Source of the DNA: Siphonodentalium dalli
Taxonomy: Eukaryota; Mollusca; Scaphopoda; Gadilida; Siphonodentaliidae
NCBI GenBank assembly: GCA_032622095.1
Contig: CP136065.1
Span: 92,825,343 to 92,889,342 of the forward strand
Direction of reading: 5' to 3'
DNA length: 64,000 nt
Positions 11,455 through 20,864 of the stretch are shown one piece after another. Position 1 is the stretch's first letter. Every line of letters begins with the position of its first letter. The notes under the pieces were generated by a model that was not told the origin of the DNA, searched no databases, and saw only the letters and a program-made list of their open reading frames with translations. Both the position numbers and the translations under genes were made by a program.

Positions 11455-11540
11455 AAAAGATACGGATGGCCTTCGCGGTGGGCACTGCTGTTAAAATAGT
11501 CACATTCTTTAAAACCGACATACACAGAAAGAATATTATG
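11455..11540 (+). repeat. Dispersed repeat R1 fragment
   Basis: The core GGCCTTCGCGGTGGGCACTG...GCTGTTAAAATAGTCAC, ending ACAGAAAGAATATTAT, matches copies at 32325-32410 and 35750-35835 (same strand) and 34425-34500 and 62970-63050 (opposite strand). It begins about 25 bp upstream of the gene A acceptor at 11431. Confidence 0.75.
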
Positions 11541-11629
11541 ATTATAGAAACAAATTGTTGAGTCATAAATTCGTTTTCATTATAATTACCATGTTGTTTT
11601 ACATCGTTCATAGAGCACATGCGTGGCTC

Positions 11630-11984
11630 AATGATAATGATGGTGATGATGATGATGATTTTGGTGGTGGTGGTGGTGGTGGTGATGATGATGATGATGA
11701 TGAAGAAGATGATGATGATTATGATGGTGGTGTTGATGATGATGATGGTGGTGGTGTTGGTGGTGATGATGATGATGATGATGATGATGGTGATGGTGGT
11801 GGTTATGATCATGATCATGATGATGGTGGTGGTGATGATGATGATGATGATGATGATGATGACGATGATGGTGATGATGATGATGGTGATGATTATGATG
11901 GTGGTGTTGATGATGGTGTTGACGATGATGATGATGGTGATGGTGGTAGTGGTGGTGGTGGTGGTGGTGGTGACGACGATGATG

Positions 11985-12016
<32 letters not shown>

Positions 12017-12025
12017 GAGTATGAC
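11630..12025 (+). repeat. ATG/GGT trinucleotide microsatellite (~400 bp)
   Basis: Almost pure runs of GATGAT, GGTGGT and minor variants. The long open frames in all phases here (Asp/Gly-, Met/Val- or Ser/Pro-rich) are artefacts of the repeat. It ends about 45 bp from the donor of the gene A exon at 12070-12201. Confidence 0.95.
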
Positions 12026-12069
12026 TTATTAACCATTTCTCGGAAGAGCTCCAAATATGAGTTACTCAC

Positions 12070-12201
12070 TAGCACTGCATCTGCCGAGTGAATCTCCAAT
12101 GAACTCGAAGTATTGGTTACAAATACAACTTGCTGATATAGCATCACACTGCGTGTTGTCAGCCTGACATACCAACCAACAGTCATCACCATGCTTGAGA
12201 C
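12070..12201 (-). CDS. Gene A, six-cysteine EGF/EB-like exon (132 bp)
   Basis: Minus-strand exon with acceptor CTGTTGTAG (from 12202) and donor GTGAGT at 12064-12069, phase 1-1, 44 codons. The product starts LKHGDDCWLVCQADNTQC and continues with SCICNQYFEF and GRCSA. Its cysteine pattern is C-x3-C-x6-C-x6-C-x-C-x14-C, the same architecture as the two 138-bp exons but with diverged sequence. It probably follows the 97-bp exon at 14256-14352, whose phase-1 exit fits. This gives a series of separately encoded extracellular modules. Confidence 0.8.
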
Positions 12202-12209
12202 CTACAACA

Positions 12210-14250
12210 GAATACACGAAATTTCAAACATTGTAGGTGTCTATAAATATGCAAGATAACATTTCTTTGTCAGTTTGAGTGCAGCGGATAAACCAGACAG
12301 AGAACTAATTTCACTGGAAAATCACTTGATTAGCTGCTGCGCCGCCGATACACCACCGGCCCATGAACACCGTACCGTCATTACTATCTTCGCTTTAAGC
12401 TATAAAATTAGACAAACATGGAAGATTGAACCGCCATATTTCGGCAAATTACCGCGTTTGTCTACAAATACCATGAGATTAGCTTTATATTTGTAATTTA
12501 ACAATTTGATGTATTTGTAATAATTAATTCTAGGGGTCAAAGTGTTGTATTTATAATAAAATACTGTGATCAATTGAAATATTTTCAATTACTTTTTCGT
12601 TACTATTGGTTACATCTTTCCAAGGTTTTCTACGTTATTTTTTAGGAAGTCGAGATAAAACATTTCTTATAATATCATCTATTAGAATGGGTCAATGGAT
12701 AAAATGTTTATAAGGTTGTATTGGTGGTGGCAATGCAATAAACGATAACCATGTACAAATGTGTCACAGACGTTATCTAAACTCTTGTGAGCGTTAAAGG
12801 TGACAATGCGTTAAAATCATTTTCGGTTAGATATTATCTATTTTTGTAACCAATGTTGAGACAGGTCACACACTCTATGTTTTCTTGACAATCCGTGATG
12901 TCACAAACTATGGGGAGATAAATCATGACGTTTTCACTGTTTTATGACCAAATTGGCGATAAGTTGAATTACTTTTAGCCAAATGATGAAAAACATTGCA
13001 TGTCACCTTTAACATGCATGTATATGTAGATGTATATCGAACAACGTTGTGTGGACGCTGTGGCATATGTAATGACGACATAACGATACACATATAAGCA
13101 GACATGGCATTGCTCGTATCAGCGTATAATGCATTCTAGTTCGACGGATAGATGACAAAATCGTGTATTTTATGGTAAAAGCACCAAATTGGCATGCATG
13201 TACTACATATAAATTGTCATTTCCATAACCGGTGGTAAAGTCAATGTGTTAATAACGCCCAACATGCAAACTTTGTTAACAATTAAACTTGAAGTAATAT
13301 TTCGTCTGCTAATGTGAGTATCTAGTTGTGAAACAAAGAAATCGCACTTCCACAAAAATCTAATTTGGCATTTTTGGCGGCCATGGTTTCTCGGTGGTTA
13401 CCATGGCTCGGCTTGCTATCCAGATCGACAATATATCATCTCAAGATGCTGTATACAAAGTTTGTTGCTTTTGCCAAAAATGCACGATTTACCCTTTGTT
13501 GTCGAGGAGCTGCCCTACTATTCCCAAATTATCAAAAAGACATACTTTTGAAACGGAATTCAATTCGTCAATACAGCAATGAAACACAACTAATTTTTCC
13601 ACCAAAATCCAACTTAAAGGGTCGGTCTGGTCCGCTAACCAAGTTATTAACTCCTTCTATACTAAATACTCATTGATGAGTAGTTATCATATAGAAAATG
13701 TTCAGATAATAGGTTCAATTTTGGACGACCATGGGTCGTTGGTAGAACTTATTATCTGAACATTTCCCACCAACGAATAGAATTCCTTTTGCTCTTTCTG
13801 CTGTCTGTCGTCAGCTCATATTTTCCGAATATACATCCAAATGAATAATATACCCGCGTCCAATTTGTATACTTTTATAACTTAATTTCGTTTCGTTTCC
13901 GATGAACAATCTAATATTTATGAGTCGAAGACACCTGTCCGGAAACGCCTCTGTTAATTAATATTAATGTTATATCGACAATTTCTAATATAAGGCAATA
14001 ATAACGTTCAACTTTTTTCGTTACTAATTTTAGATAGAGTTACTCTCCGAACGAACTCGAGCCGAAAATTGTCCCAAATTGATTGTATATGTATATTATA
14101 CCAGGAAAATTTAAATTATAATTGGTAGAAGCTTTTTCAGATAGGGGTCTTCGATTCATATTTATTATCTTATACCTAGGAAGCTAGCTATATCAAACTT
14201 GTTATCGGGAGAGATAGATCATCGTTAAAATGCCTCCCATGTGTGGCATT
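12210..14250. other. Intron with one short hairpin; otherwise unremarkable
   Basis: AT-rich intron of gene A. A stem formed by AAATGTTCAGATAATA (about 13697-13712) and TTATTATCTGAACATTT (about 13747-13765) flanks ACGACCATGGGTCGT. The stretch 13660-13880 belongs to the dispersed family also seen near 9.9-10.1, 32.05-32.3 and 62.16-63.1 kb (ACTAAATACTCATTGATGAG, AATGAATAATATACC). No further exon was recognised. Confidence 0.55.
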
Positions 14251-14255
14251 CTTAC

Positions 14256-14352
14256 CCGGTGGAGGCTGTTGACAGCAAGAACCCACAAATCCCGGTCCAC
14301 AGTCACATTTGTCGGCTCCCTGAGGCTGGTCGTTCCAACAGTATTCGTCGTC
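14256..14352 (-). CDS. Gene A, second exon: Cys-rich EGF-like (97 bp)
   Basis: Minus-strand exon with acceptor ATTCACAG (from 14353) and donor GTAAG at 14251-14255. It enters in phase 0 and leaves in phase 1. The phase-0 entry exactly fits the phase-0 exit of the signal/PAN exon at 31371-31742, and its phase-1 exit fits the next exon at 12070-12201. The product DDEYCWNDQPQGADKCDCGP-GFVGSCCQQ has a compact CxC...GFxGxCC ending like the C-terminal half of an EGF domain. If the phase match is right, intron 1 is about 17 kb long and filled with transposons. An additional small exon inside that intron cannot be excluded. Confidence 0.75.
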
Positions 14353-14919
14353 CTGTGAATGGTATGACATTAGAAATTAATCCATTTTGGGTTAAAGGAT
14401 TGCTATCCTGGTGAAACAACAAAACACTGTCGGAAAGCCACCCCTATTGTGATCACAATGATTCAAGTCCCATAACAATCGCGTAATAAATAAGCCTAGA
14501 AATAAATAAATAATACCCCCACCGGTTGTCGGCTATCTCCGTCGCAAATCCTCATATGACGTCAAATGAGTAAACTAATTAAAAACACGGAATCGGAGTT
14601 GGAGTTAATTGTGTCTACCTATATGACGTCATATGAGTGGCGATGGAAAATGCGGAATCGAGCGCGTGAGTGTAATGGAATTACTGCGGGGCATGACATG
14701 TCAATAACATTGTGTACACGTGGTGAATTTTCAACGCCCGGTGAGTTATCTTCACTTGTGATTTGTCATAAGTGCTGCTTGGAAAGTTATTGTTTTGACA
14801 AGAAATATAGAAGGCCGATTGAGCGGGGTAGATAACACTTTCGTGTCAAAAATAAAGCTTATAGAAACACGAGCCGACATGTGAACTCTATTCGGGTGCG
14901 TGTTCACGATGTTGTTTTA

Positions 14920-15834
14920 ATTTTCCAGATATATGCCCCGATTGTCCCGTATTTACAATTCATTCGTGACAATGCCAAATAAATGCAGTGTTTTCGGCTG
15001 TGGCCGGTATAGTGACTCTCAATTAGGTATAATTCTGCATTCATTTCCAAACGACGTTCGTTTACGTGACATTTGGTGGGATTTCTGTGGGAAACCCGTT
15101 ACTCAAAATCAGAAACTATTGAAGTAGTTGCCAACGAAATAGTCCTGAATTTGTTCCGTTCACTTCGAAAAAATGTGTTTTGAGCACCGACGAGAATTCC
15201 ATCCCAAGAAAAACGTCAACTCCCGTAAAGAATATAAATTTGCAGGAGCTTCCAGTCGTGAGTATATCCAATCGAACCTATTGCTAAAAAGCCAATACAT
15301 ATACCAAATAAAGAGCGTTTCATTTGACGAGTCAGTCATGGTTACGAATACATACCATTGCAGTTAAAGTGGGGAGTATATTGATGAATAATTTAGTAAA
15401 GTATTCACGATGACAACTCGAGTCCCCATTTTCCTTCACTATGACTCAATAAAGAGCGTTCCATGTTAAGAGTATTCCTTATATGGTGCGAATAAAAAGA
15501 GTTTAATAAACCGGAAATTGCTACGACTTTGACGGATATATAAAGCATGTATATCGCAAGTTCGTGCGCATGTATTTACGTGTATTGGGGTAAGCAGTAA
15601 ATAATCACGATGACAACTGTTCTAAGTCGAGTCCCAATTTTCCTTTACCATGACTAAATAAAGAGCGTTCACTGTAAAATAAATCACAGATGAAGACTTT
15701 CATATATTAATAAGTATATACTACCACGATGTATAAATAAATTATCGTATATTATTTCGGTTTTACGGTCAGTTATCTATATAAACATGTGCTCGTGTTT
15801 CTCTTTTTTTTCGTTACCGGAATAGTCAAATTAT
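14920..15834 (+). pseudogene. Decayed THAP-domain fragment, copy 1
   Basis: From the ATG near 14972 the frame encodes MPNKCSVFGCGRYSDS, then HSFPNDVRLRDIWWDFCG, the N-terminal half of a THAP C2CH zinc finger (CxxxxC, then the FP and W positions). A stop follows. The rest of the finger, CSVHFEKMCFEH, is in another frame around 15155-15190. Then 83 bp present in the second copy are missing here. THAP fingers occur in host DNA-binding proteins and in P-element-like transposases; no transposase catalytic region is seen. GAAACACGAG near 14865 and CTCGTGTTTC near 15795 form a possible terminal inverted repeat. The copy at 25839-26836 shares the same lesions, so the fragment was already dead before duplication. 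Confidence 0.65.
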
Positions 15835-16682
15835 CTATACTATATATTTTGAGACTTCCGTATGTGTGTACTTCATAGAATCCAAAACGCGTGTAAAGAT
15901 TGAGCTCAAACTTCCCATGTAAGTGTCAAATCTCACCGACACGATCGTGGTCGCGGTTTAGAGAAGCTCAGAGCACCCGTTCTCCAATCTCAAATCACCG
16001 CAAAGGCACGGCGGGGGTTAATCAAGTGATTATTTAATGAGCGTTTGTTTTTGACGCATCTCTATAAAGAGCGTCTGTTTCCCATACAACGTTATTCGCA
16101 TCTGCAGAGTTATACGATAACATTGACTGCATTTCCTATGCGGGGAGATTTATTGGATGTAGTACTCTTACAACATCATTGTTATAGTATGTATGACACT
16201 TAGTTCAGGGCTTAGGGGGGGGGGGTAGTTATAGGCATAATGCTTCTCAGAAATCCCGGTTACAAAACCAACACTCACAATTTCGTATTTACGCAAACGT
16301 TATCGCTCGAAAGCAGAGAGAAAGTGCTTTCCTATTTTTAGAACGCAACACATGTTTACGTCGCGTTGGGGTTCACCACGGGGACTATTGACCAACACTC
16401 ACAATTTCGTCTTTTGCATCAGATACCAACACCTCGACCGATCGGATATATGTGTGTATGTGTGTATATATGTGGGTACTTCATAGAATCGAAAACGCGT
16501 GTAGGAACGGGCATCCCCACGGCAATGTCGGCTTATAAGACATCTTTACTACACATGACAGCCGATGGAATTTACATTTTCTGATGTATACATTTTTTGT
16601 TACGGCTGAAAATCTTAGTCTATTTCCGAAACATTCATATAAACAAGCTCTAAACTTACACCCCTCGATTCCTGCTAACTCA
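15834..16682 (+). mobile_element. Helitron H3, 5' part (interrupted by LINE)
   Basis: Starts TCTATACTATATATTTTGAG directly after host A at 15833, a Helitron-type 5' end, and runs to ...CTGCTAACTCA at 16682, where the LINE begins. The element resumes at 24946 and ends in a hairpin plus CTAG at 25624. The intact junction is preserved in the related copy at about 28310-28340 (CTAACTCACGCAGCTATACA), which proves continuity. No coding region is recognised. It contains a poly-G tract at about 16216 and TATGTGTGTATG simple sequence. Confidence 0.7.
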
Positions 16683-16829
16683 TGGCGTCGAGTGTAAACA
16701 CAAATTTCTTCGCTCCGACAAATAATTAAATTTCTTGATAATATAGTGCAGATCGGCTAATCTAATTGTTCGAACTGATTCCAGTAAACCCATGTGACAT
16801 ATACAGTGCAATAATTCGGATTGGTAGTT

Positions 16830-18425
16830 ATGATAAAAAGGGATTCCACCGTTGTTTTTGACCTAAAACAGCTCAGGCGGATTACTGGTGAAGATGTTCT
16901 TCGCGCCACCGAAAAAGTCATCGCTGCAGACCAGATACGGGCTGTTCAAATAACGAGAGACAAATGCTATATAACAGTGAGTACAGATGACCTGAAAACT
17001 GAACTAATGTTGAAAGGATTAAAGATCTATGGTTCAATTATAAGACCCATTGATGCTGAAAACAACAGTACAGTTGTCACCATAAAAGATGCCCCATTTC
17101 AAATGACAAACGGTGACCTCAGAGACTGCTTTTCGTCTTATGGGGAAATTGATGAACAGTCGATGAAAAGGGTAACTTTCAAAGACAGTATCGTGGAAAC
17201 TGGCACTAGGGTCATCCGGATCAAAGACTGTAGTGAAATTCCCAATTTCATAAAGATACAAGATGACCTTGAACTGAGAGTGTTTTCGGATAAGACAAAA
17301 ATCGACTGCACTCATTGTTCTCAATCACACATGTCCGGTGATATTTGTGAGGAGAGTCGACTCGCCAACAGATTTTGCGGCAATTGTCTAGCCAAAGGTG
17401 ACCACTACTCACGCGATTGTAGAGAACCCGTTAGGTGCAGGGTCTGTCGGATCTCTGGCCACAAGTCAGTCACGTGCCCGCTACGCAGTGGAAACGATCA
17501 GTATGACACCCAAGGACAATACCGACCACGCCCACCAAATTCGGATTACTTCCCGCCACCAAATTATGGTCAGTATCAGCCACGCCCTCCAGGCAGCGAC
17601 ACCCCATTACCGTCAAACTATCTTTACGAACAGTTTGACAACGGGAATGGTTACCAGCAACGCCCACCACAGATTAGCTTCAAATCCGTTGCCACTCGCC
17701 AAGATAAAACTAATACGACAGTGGAGGACAACAATGGACAGCTGAAAGCCACACCCGTTACTCAACGCACGTACGAGATCGACTCACTCATTCTGGGTGC
17801 CAGTAACTGTAGAGACGTGCGGGTGAATAAACCAAATTCTCGTGTTGTATCACAGTCCGGTGCGTCTTATGAGCAGATCGATAAGCTCATTGGTAAAGCC
17901 AAAGCGTTCAGTGACGTAAAATCCGACAAAATAAAAACAGTCATCCTTCACTTGGGAACGAACGATATAACCCATCACAGAGCTGACACAAAGAGGATCA
18001 CATTTTGGTTCAACAAGGCACAAGATAAACTCATGAATGCATTCCCAAACGCTGAAATAAATATTTGTGGTATTCCTCCTAGGAAATTGCCAGGTGGCAA
18101 GAACCATAACTATAACACTGCAGCAAGTGTGATCAACGAATACATGAACACACACTGTGACAATACGAATAAGTATTTCTTTATTGACATCGACTGCGTG
18201 TTCATCAAAGACGGAAACCTAGTAAAGTCACTATTTAAAGACGAAGCCGATGGTGTTCACTTTAATTCTAAGGGAGTGGAAAGACTCTCCAGTGTATTGG
18301 AATCCCTCGTTCCGGACATTTTTGATTCTAAATCCGAGAACAATGATGTGCCACAGACTGTGAAAAGGGGGTCAGACCATTTCACACCACCATCCGAGCA
18401 GAATAAGAATGTGAAAACCACATGA
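16830..18425 (+). CDS. LINE ORF1: RNA-binding zinc-knuckle protein with SGNH/GDSL esterase domain
   Basis: A 531-residue frame beginning at the ATG at 16830. The open frame extends nine bases upstream without another ATG. The N-terminal about 150 residues look like an RRM-type fold. CCHC knuckles follow at residues 183-197 (CGNCLAKGDHYSRDC, one residue longer than usual between the second C and H) and 203-216 (CRVCRISGHKSVTC, canonical). A proline/glutamine-rich linker leads to a SGNH hydrolase domain: LILGASNC near residue 321 (catalytic Ser block), LGTND near 375 and DGVHFNSKG near 474 (catalytic Asp/His). In CR1-type LINEs ORF1 binds the element RNA, and the esterase is thought to aid membrane or lipid interaction. 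The esterase residues appear intact. It is followed 135 bp later by ORF2. Confidence 0.9.
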   Translation: MIKRDSTVVFDLKQLRRITGEDVLRATEKVIAADQIRAVQITRDKCYITVSTDDLKTELMLKGLKIYGSIIRPIDAENNSTVVTIKDAPFQMTNGDLRDCFSSYGEIDEQSMKRVTFKDSIVETGTRVIRIKDCSEIPNFIKIQDDLELRVFSDKTKIDCTHCSQSHMSGDICEESRLANRFCGNCLAKGDHYSRDCREPVRCRVCRISGHKSVTCPLRSGNDQYDTQGQYRPRPPNSDYFPPPNYGQYQPRPPGSDTPLPSNYLYEQFDNGNGYQQRPPQISFKSVATRQDKTNTTVEDNNGQLKATPVTQRTYEIDSLILGASNCRDVRVNKPNSRVVSQSGASYEQIDKLIGKAKAFSDVKSDKIKTVILHLGTNDITHHRADTKRITFWFNKAQDKLMNAFPNAEINICGIPPRKLPGGKNHNYNTAASVINEYMNTHCDNTNKYFFIDIDCVFIKDGNLVKSLFKDEADGVHFNSKGVERLSSVLESLVPDIFDSKSENNDVPQTVKRGSDHFTPPSEQNKNVKTT

Positions 18426-18560
18426 ACCAAAGACACAGATGTATGCAACTATTATTGTTTATGTCATTATTATACATATCCATATCCATGTAAATATATC
18501 ACTAATCACCCCCCAAACACTGAGATCGAGCTCGTTACAGCAGAAAAAACTGTCACCCAA

Positions 18561-20864
18561 ATGTCAACAGATTGTGTAAACCAGTGTAAGCTTAATTGGA
18601 AAAACCCAAACTTCGGGGAACTCCCGTCTGATCGACTCAATTGTGCGAACAACAAAAGTTACATGACTGATGAACTGTTTACAACCGGCCAACAAAATAG
18701 TAATAATCTCGTGTCACGGGAATACTGTTACGATCAGCAATCTTGTCAACCGAGCACAATAGCGCCCCATATTAGCCAACCAGTTGATAGCAGCTCACGA
18801 GTACCTGAGCATTGCTTAATTTGCCGTGACCAACAATCATGTAATCAAAACCAGATCAACTGTAACAAAGGCCACCCGACAAAAGTGTCAGATATTTTAG
18901 ACGAAACTAGAAGAATCTTATTCGGCCTTGTAGAATTCGACTCAGATACAAGTTTTGGGAGTGGTGATTTGTGTGATATTTCTGATAACATTATGATTCA
19001 TCAACCTTCGTCTAATAATGCATTTAACGACTCACACAGAGACGCGAATGATCTTGTTTATAACAACAATGTTTTCTGGACAAACCCAATCTTTGGGGAT
19101 TCCCCACAAGCACGTACTAATCACGTGAACAGTAATATTGATCCGCGATCGGTTCATTCAGAAACAAATATTAAACCAGAAATATGCCAATCAGCTCACA
19201 ATACGCACGCTTCGTCACAATGCGTACCAGCATATGGTAGCCCTACCAATGGCAGCGATTTTTTCTATTATGAATATAAACATTTAAAAAATTGTACACC
19301 TTCTCCCGTTTGCGAAAACATAGATAACGGAAAACACACACGTGACCAATCTGAAGGTAACAATCACGTGTCGCATGAATGGGTACCCTCTCACTCAGAG
19401 TCAACGACGTCCAGAACCAGCCAATCAGCTCGCGAGACATACGTTTCGTCACAAGTTATGCCCATATATGGCCCTCATTCGTGTCAATCAAAACTAATCA
19501 ACACAAATAATAATTACCCATGTGCTGCAAACTTCCCAGAATCACCCGCGTGTAGGCCCAAATATGGGTATGTTGACTGTAATCGTGTCAACAAATTAGC
19601 GAAAAGCCCGCCACTCGAATTCAGCAACGTATCCGAAATCTTGTGCGATACTCGTAAAATTTTATTAGATTTGGGAGTTGAAAACCATAGATACAGAACG
19701 CGTTCCGATGTGACTCAGATTATTCATACTTATAGTGAATGCAACGAGTTATATACACGAAATAGTGGTTATGATGATGACTATGATGTATATATGCATG
19801 ATAATCATAATGACTATGGAAATAATGTACCAATGAATGATGATTTGTTATGTATTGATGATAATAATGTTAATGATGTTCTATGTATGTACAATAATTA
19901 TCATACTTATATTGATAATGCTATATGCGATGATTATACACATGATGCAGATAATTATTATACACACACAATGAGCAACCACCCGCCTGAAGGGTCTCAA
20001 CAAAACTCAGATGATGACTATGATGATAGCGAATATAATATTATACGAGAAAGAATTTTAGCATATCACAACAACACGAATGTTAATGGGAATATTAGAA
20101 CGGAACTTCTAAACCCCGATAAACCTATTTGCAAATATGGGTATGTTGACTGTAATCGTGTCAACAAATTAGCGAAAAGCCCGCCACGCGAATTCAGCAA
20201 CGTATCCGAAATCTTGTGCGATACTCGTAAAATTTTATTAGATTTGGGAGTTGAAAACCATAGATACAGAACGCGTTCCAACTTGACTCAGATTATTCAT
20301 ACTTATAGTGGATGCAATGAGTTATATACACGAAATAATGGTTATGATGATGACTATGATGTATATATGCATGATAATCATAATGACTATGGAAATAATG
20401 TACCAATGAATGATGATTTGTTATGTATTGATGATAATAATGTTAATGATGTTCTATGTATGTACAATAATTATCATACTTATATTGATGATGCTATATG
20501 CGATGATTATACACATGATGCAGATAATTATTATACACACACAATGAGCAACCACCCGCCTGAAGGGTCTCAACAAAACTCAGATGATGACTATGATGAT
20601 AGCGAATATAATATTATACGAGAAAGAATTTTAGCATATCCCAACAACACGAATGTTGATGGGAATATTAGAACGGAACTTCTAAACCCCGATAAACCTA
20701 TTTACACTTTAAAAACGGAGCGCGCCAACTGTAAAAGCAGATTGTTCCGTGTACTTACACTTAATGTGTGTGGATTGAGCAGACGAACTAATTATCCAGA
20801 ATTCCTAGAACTATGTAAAAATCATGACATATTATATATGCTTTTCGGAAACGAAAACAGATGA
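18561..20864 (+). CDS. LINE ORF2 N-terminal part: repeat-rich extension plus start of endonuclease
   Basis: A 767-residue frame from ATG 18561. The last 35 or so residues (LNVCGLSRRTN, then CKNHDILYM) are the first strands of an APE-type endonuclease, which continues in the frame that starts overlapping at 20824. One frameshift near 20.84 kb therefore separates the two parts of what was probably one ORF2 of about 1,880 residues. The first 730 residues match no domain I recognise. They are rich in Asn, Asp and Tyr and contain repeated modules: WKNPNFGELP / WTNPIFGDSP, QSAHNTHASSQ / QSARETYVSSQ, and SDILDETRRILFGL / SEILCDTRKILLDL (three copies). The last module is part of a 191-residue perfect-frame tandem duplication. 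Function unknown. Confidence 0.8.
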   Translation: MSTDCVNQCKLNWKNPNFGELPSDRLNCANNKSYMTDELFTTGQQNSNNLVSREYCYDQQSCQPSTIAPHISQPVDSSSRVPEHCLICRDQQSCNQNQINCNKGHPTKVSDILDETRRILFGLVEFDSDTSFGSGDLCDISDNIMIHQPSSNNAFNDSHRDANDLVYNNNVFWTNPIFGDSPQARTNHVNSNIDPRSVHSETNIKPEICQSAHNTHASSQCVPAYGSPTNGSDFFYYEYKHLKNCTPSPVCENIDNGKHTRDQSEGNNHVSHEWVPSHSESTTSRTSQSARETYVSSQVMPIYGPHSCQSKLINTNNNYPCAANFPESPACRPKYGYVDCNRVNKLAKSPPLEFSNVSEILCDTRKILLDLGVENHRYRTRSDVTQIIHTYSECNELYTRNSGYDDDYDVYMHDNHNDYGNNVPMNDDLLCIDDNNVNDVLCMYNNYHTYIDNAICDDYTHDADNYYTHTMSNHPPEGSQQNSDDDYDDSEYNIIRERILAYHNNTNVNGNIRTELLNPDKPICKYGYVDCNRVNKLAKSPPREFSNVSEILCDTRKILLDLGVENHRYRTRSNLTQIIHTYSGCNELYTRNNGYDDDYDVYMHDNHNDYGNNVPMNDDLLCIDDNNVNDVLCMYNNYHTYIDDAICDDYTHDADNYYTHTMSNHPPEGSQQNSDDDYDDSEYNIIRERILAYPNNTNVDGNIRTELLNPDKPIYTLKTERANCKSRLFRVLTLNVCGLSRRTNYPEFLELCKNHDILYMLFGNENR
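19560..20705 (+). repeat. 573-bp in-frame tandem duplication inside LINE ORF2
   Basis: Copy 1 is 19560-20132 and copy 2 is 20133-20705. The period is 573 bp, exactly 191 codons, each copy running from KYGYVDCNRVNKLAKSPP to LLNPDKPI. I see fewer than about a dozen substitutions and no indel, so the duplication is recent and has kept the reading frame. Most of the unit is an acidic Asp/Asn/Tyr-rich stretch (DDYDVYMHDNHNDYGNN). Confidence 0.95.

Noticed and set aside
11453-12192. Several long open frames (Asp/Gly-rich, Met/Val-rich, Ser/Pro-rich)
   Set aside because: They are translations of one ATG/GGT microsatellite in different frames and strands. The real coding part nearby is only the exon at 12070-12201.
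17034-18448. Minus-strand and alternative-frame ORFs within LINE ORF1
   Set aside because: Shadows of the 531-residue ORF1, which carries zinc-knuckle and esterase motifs.
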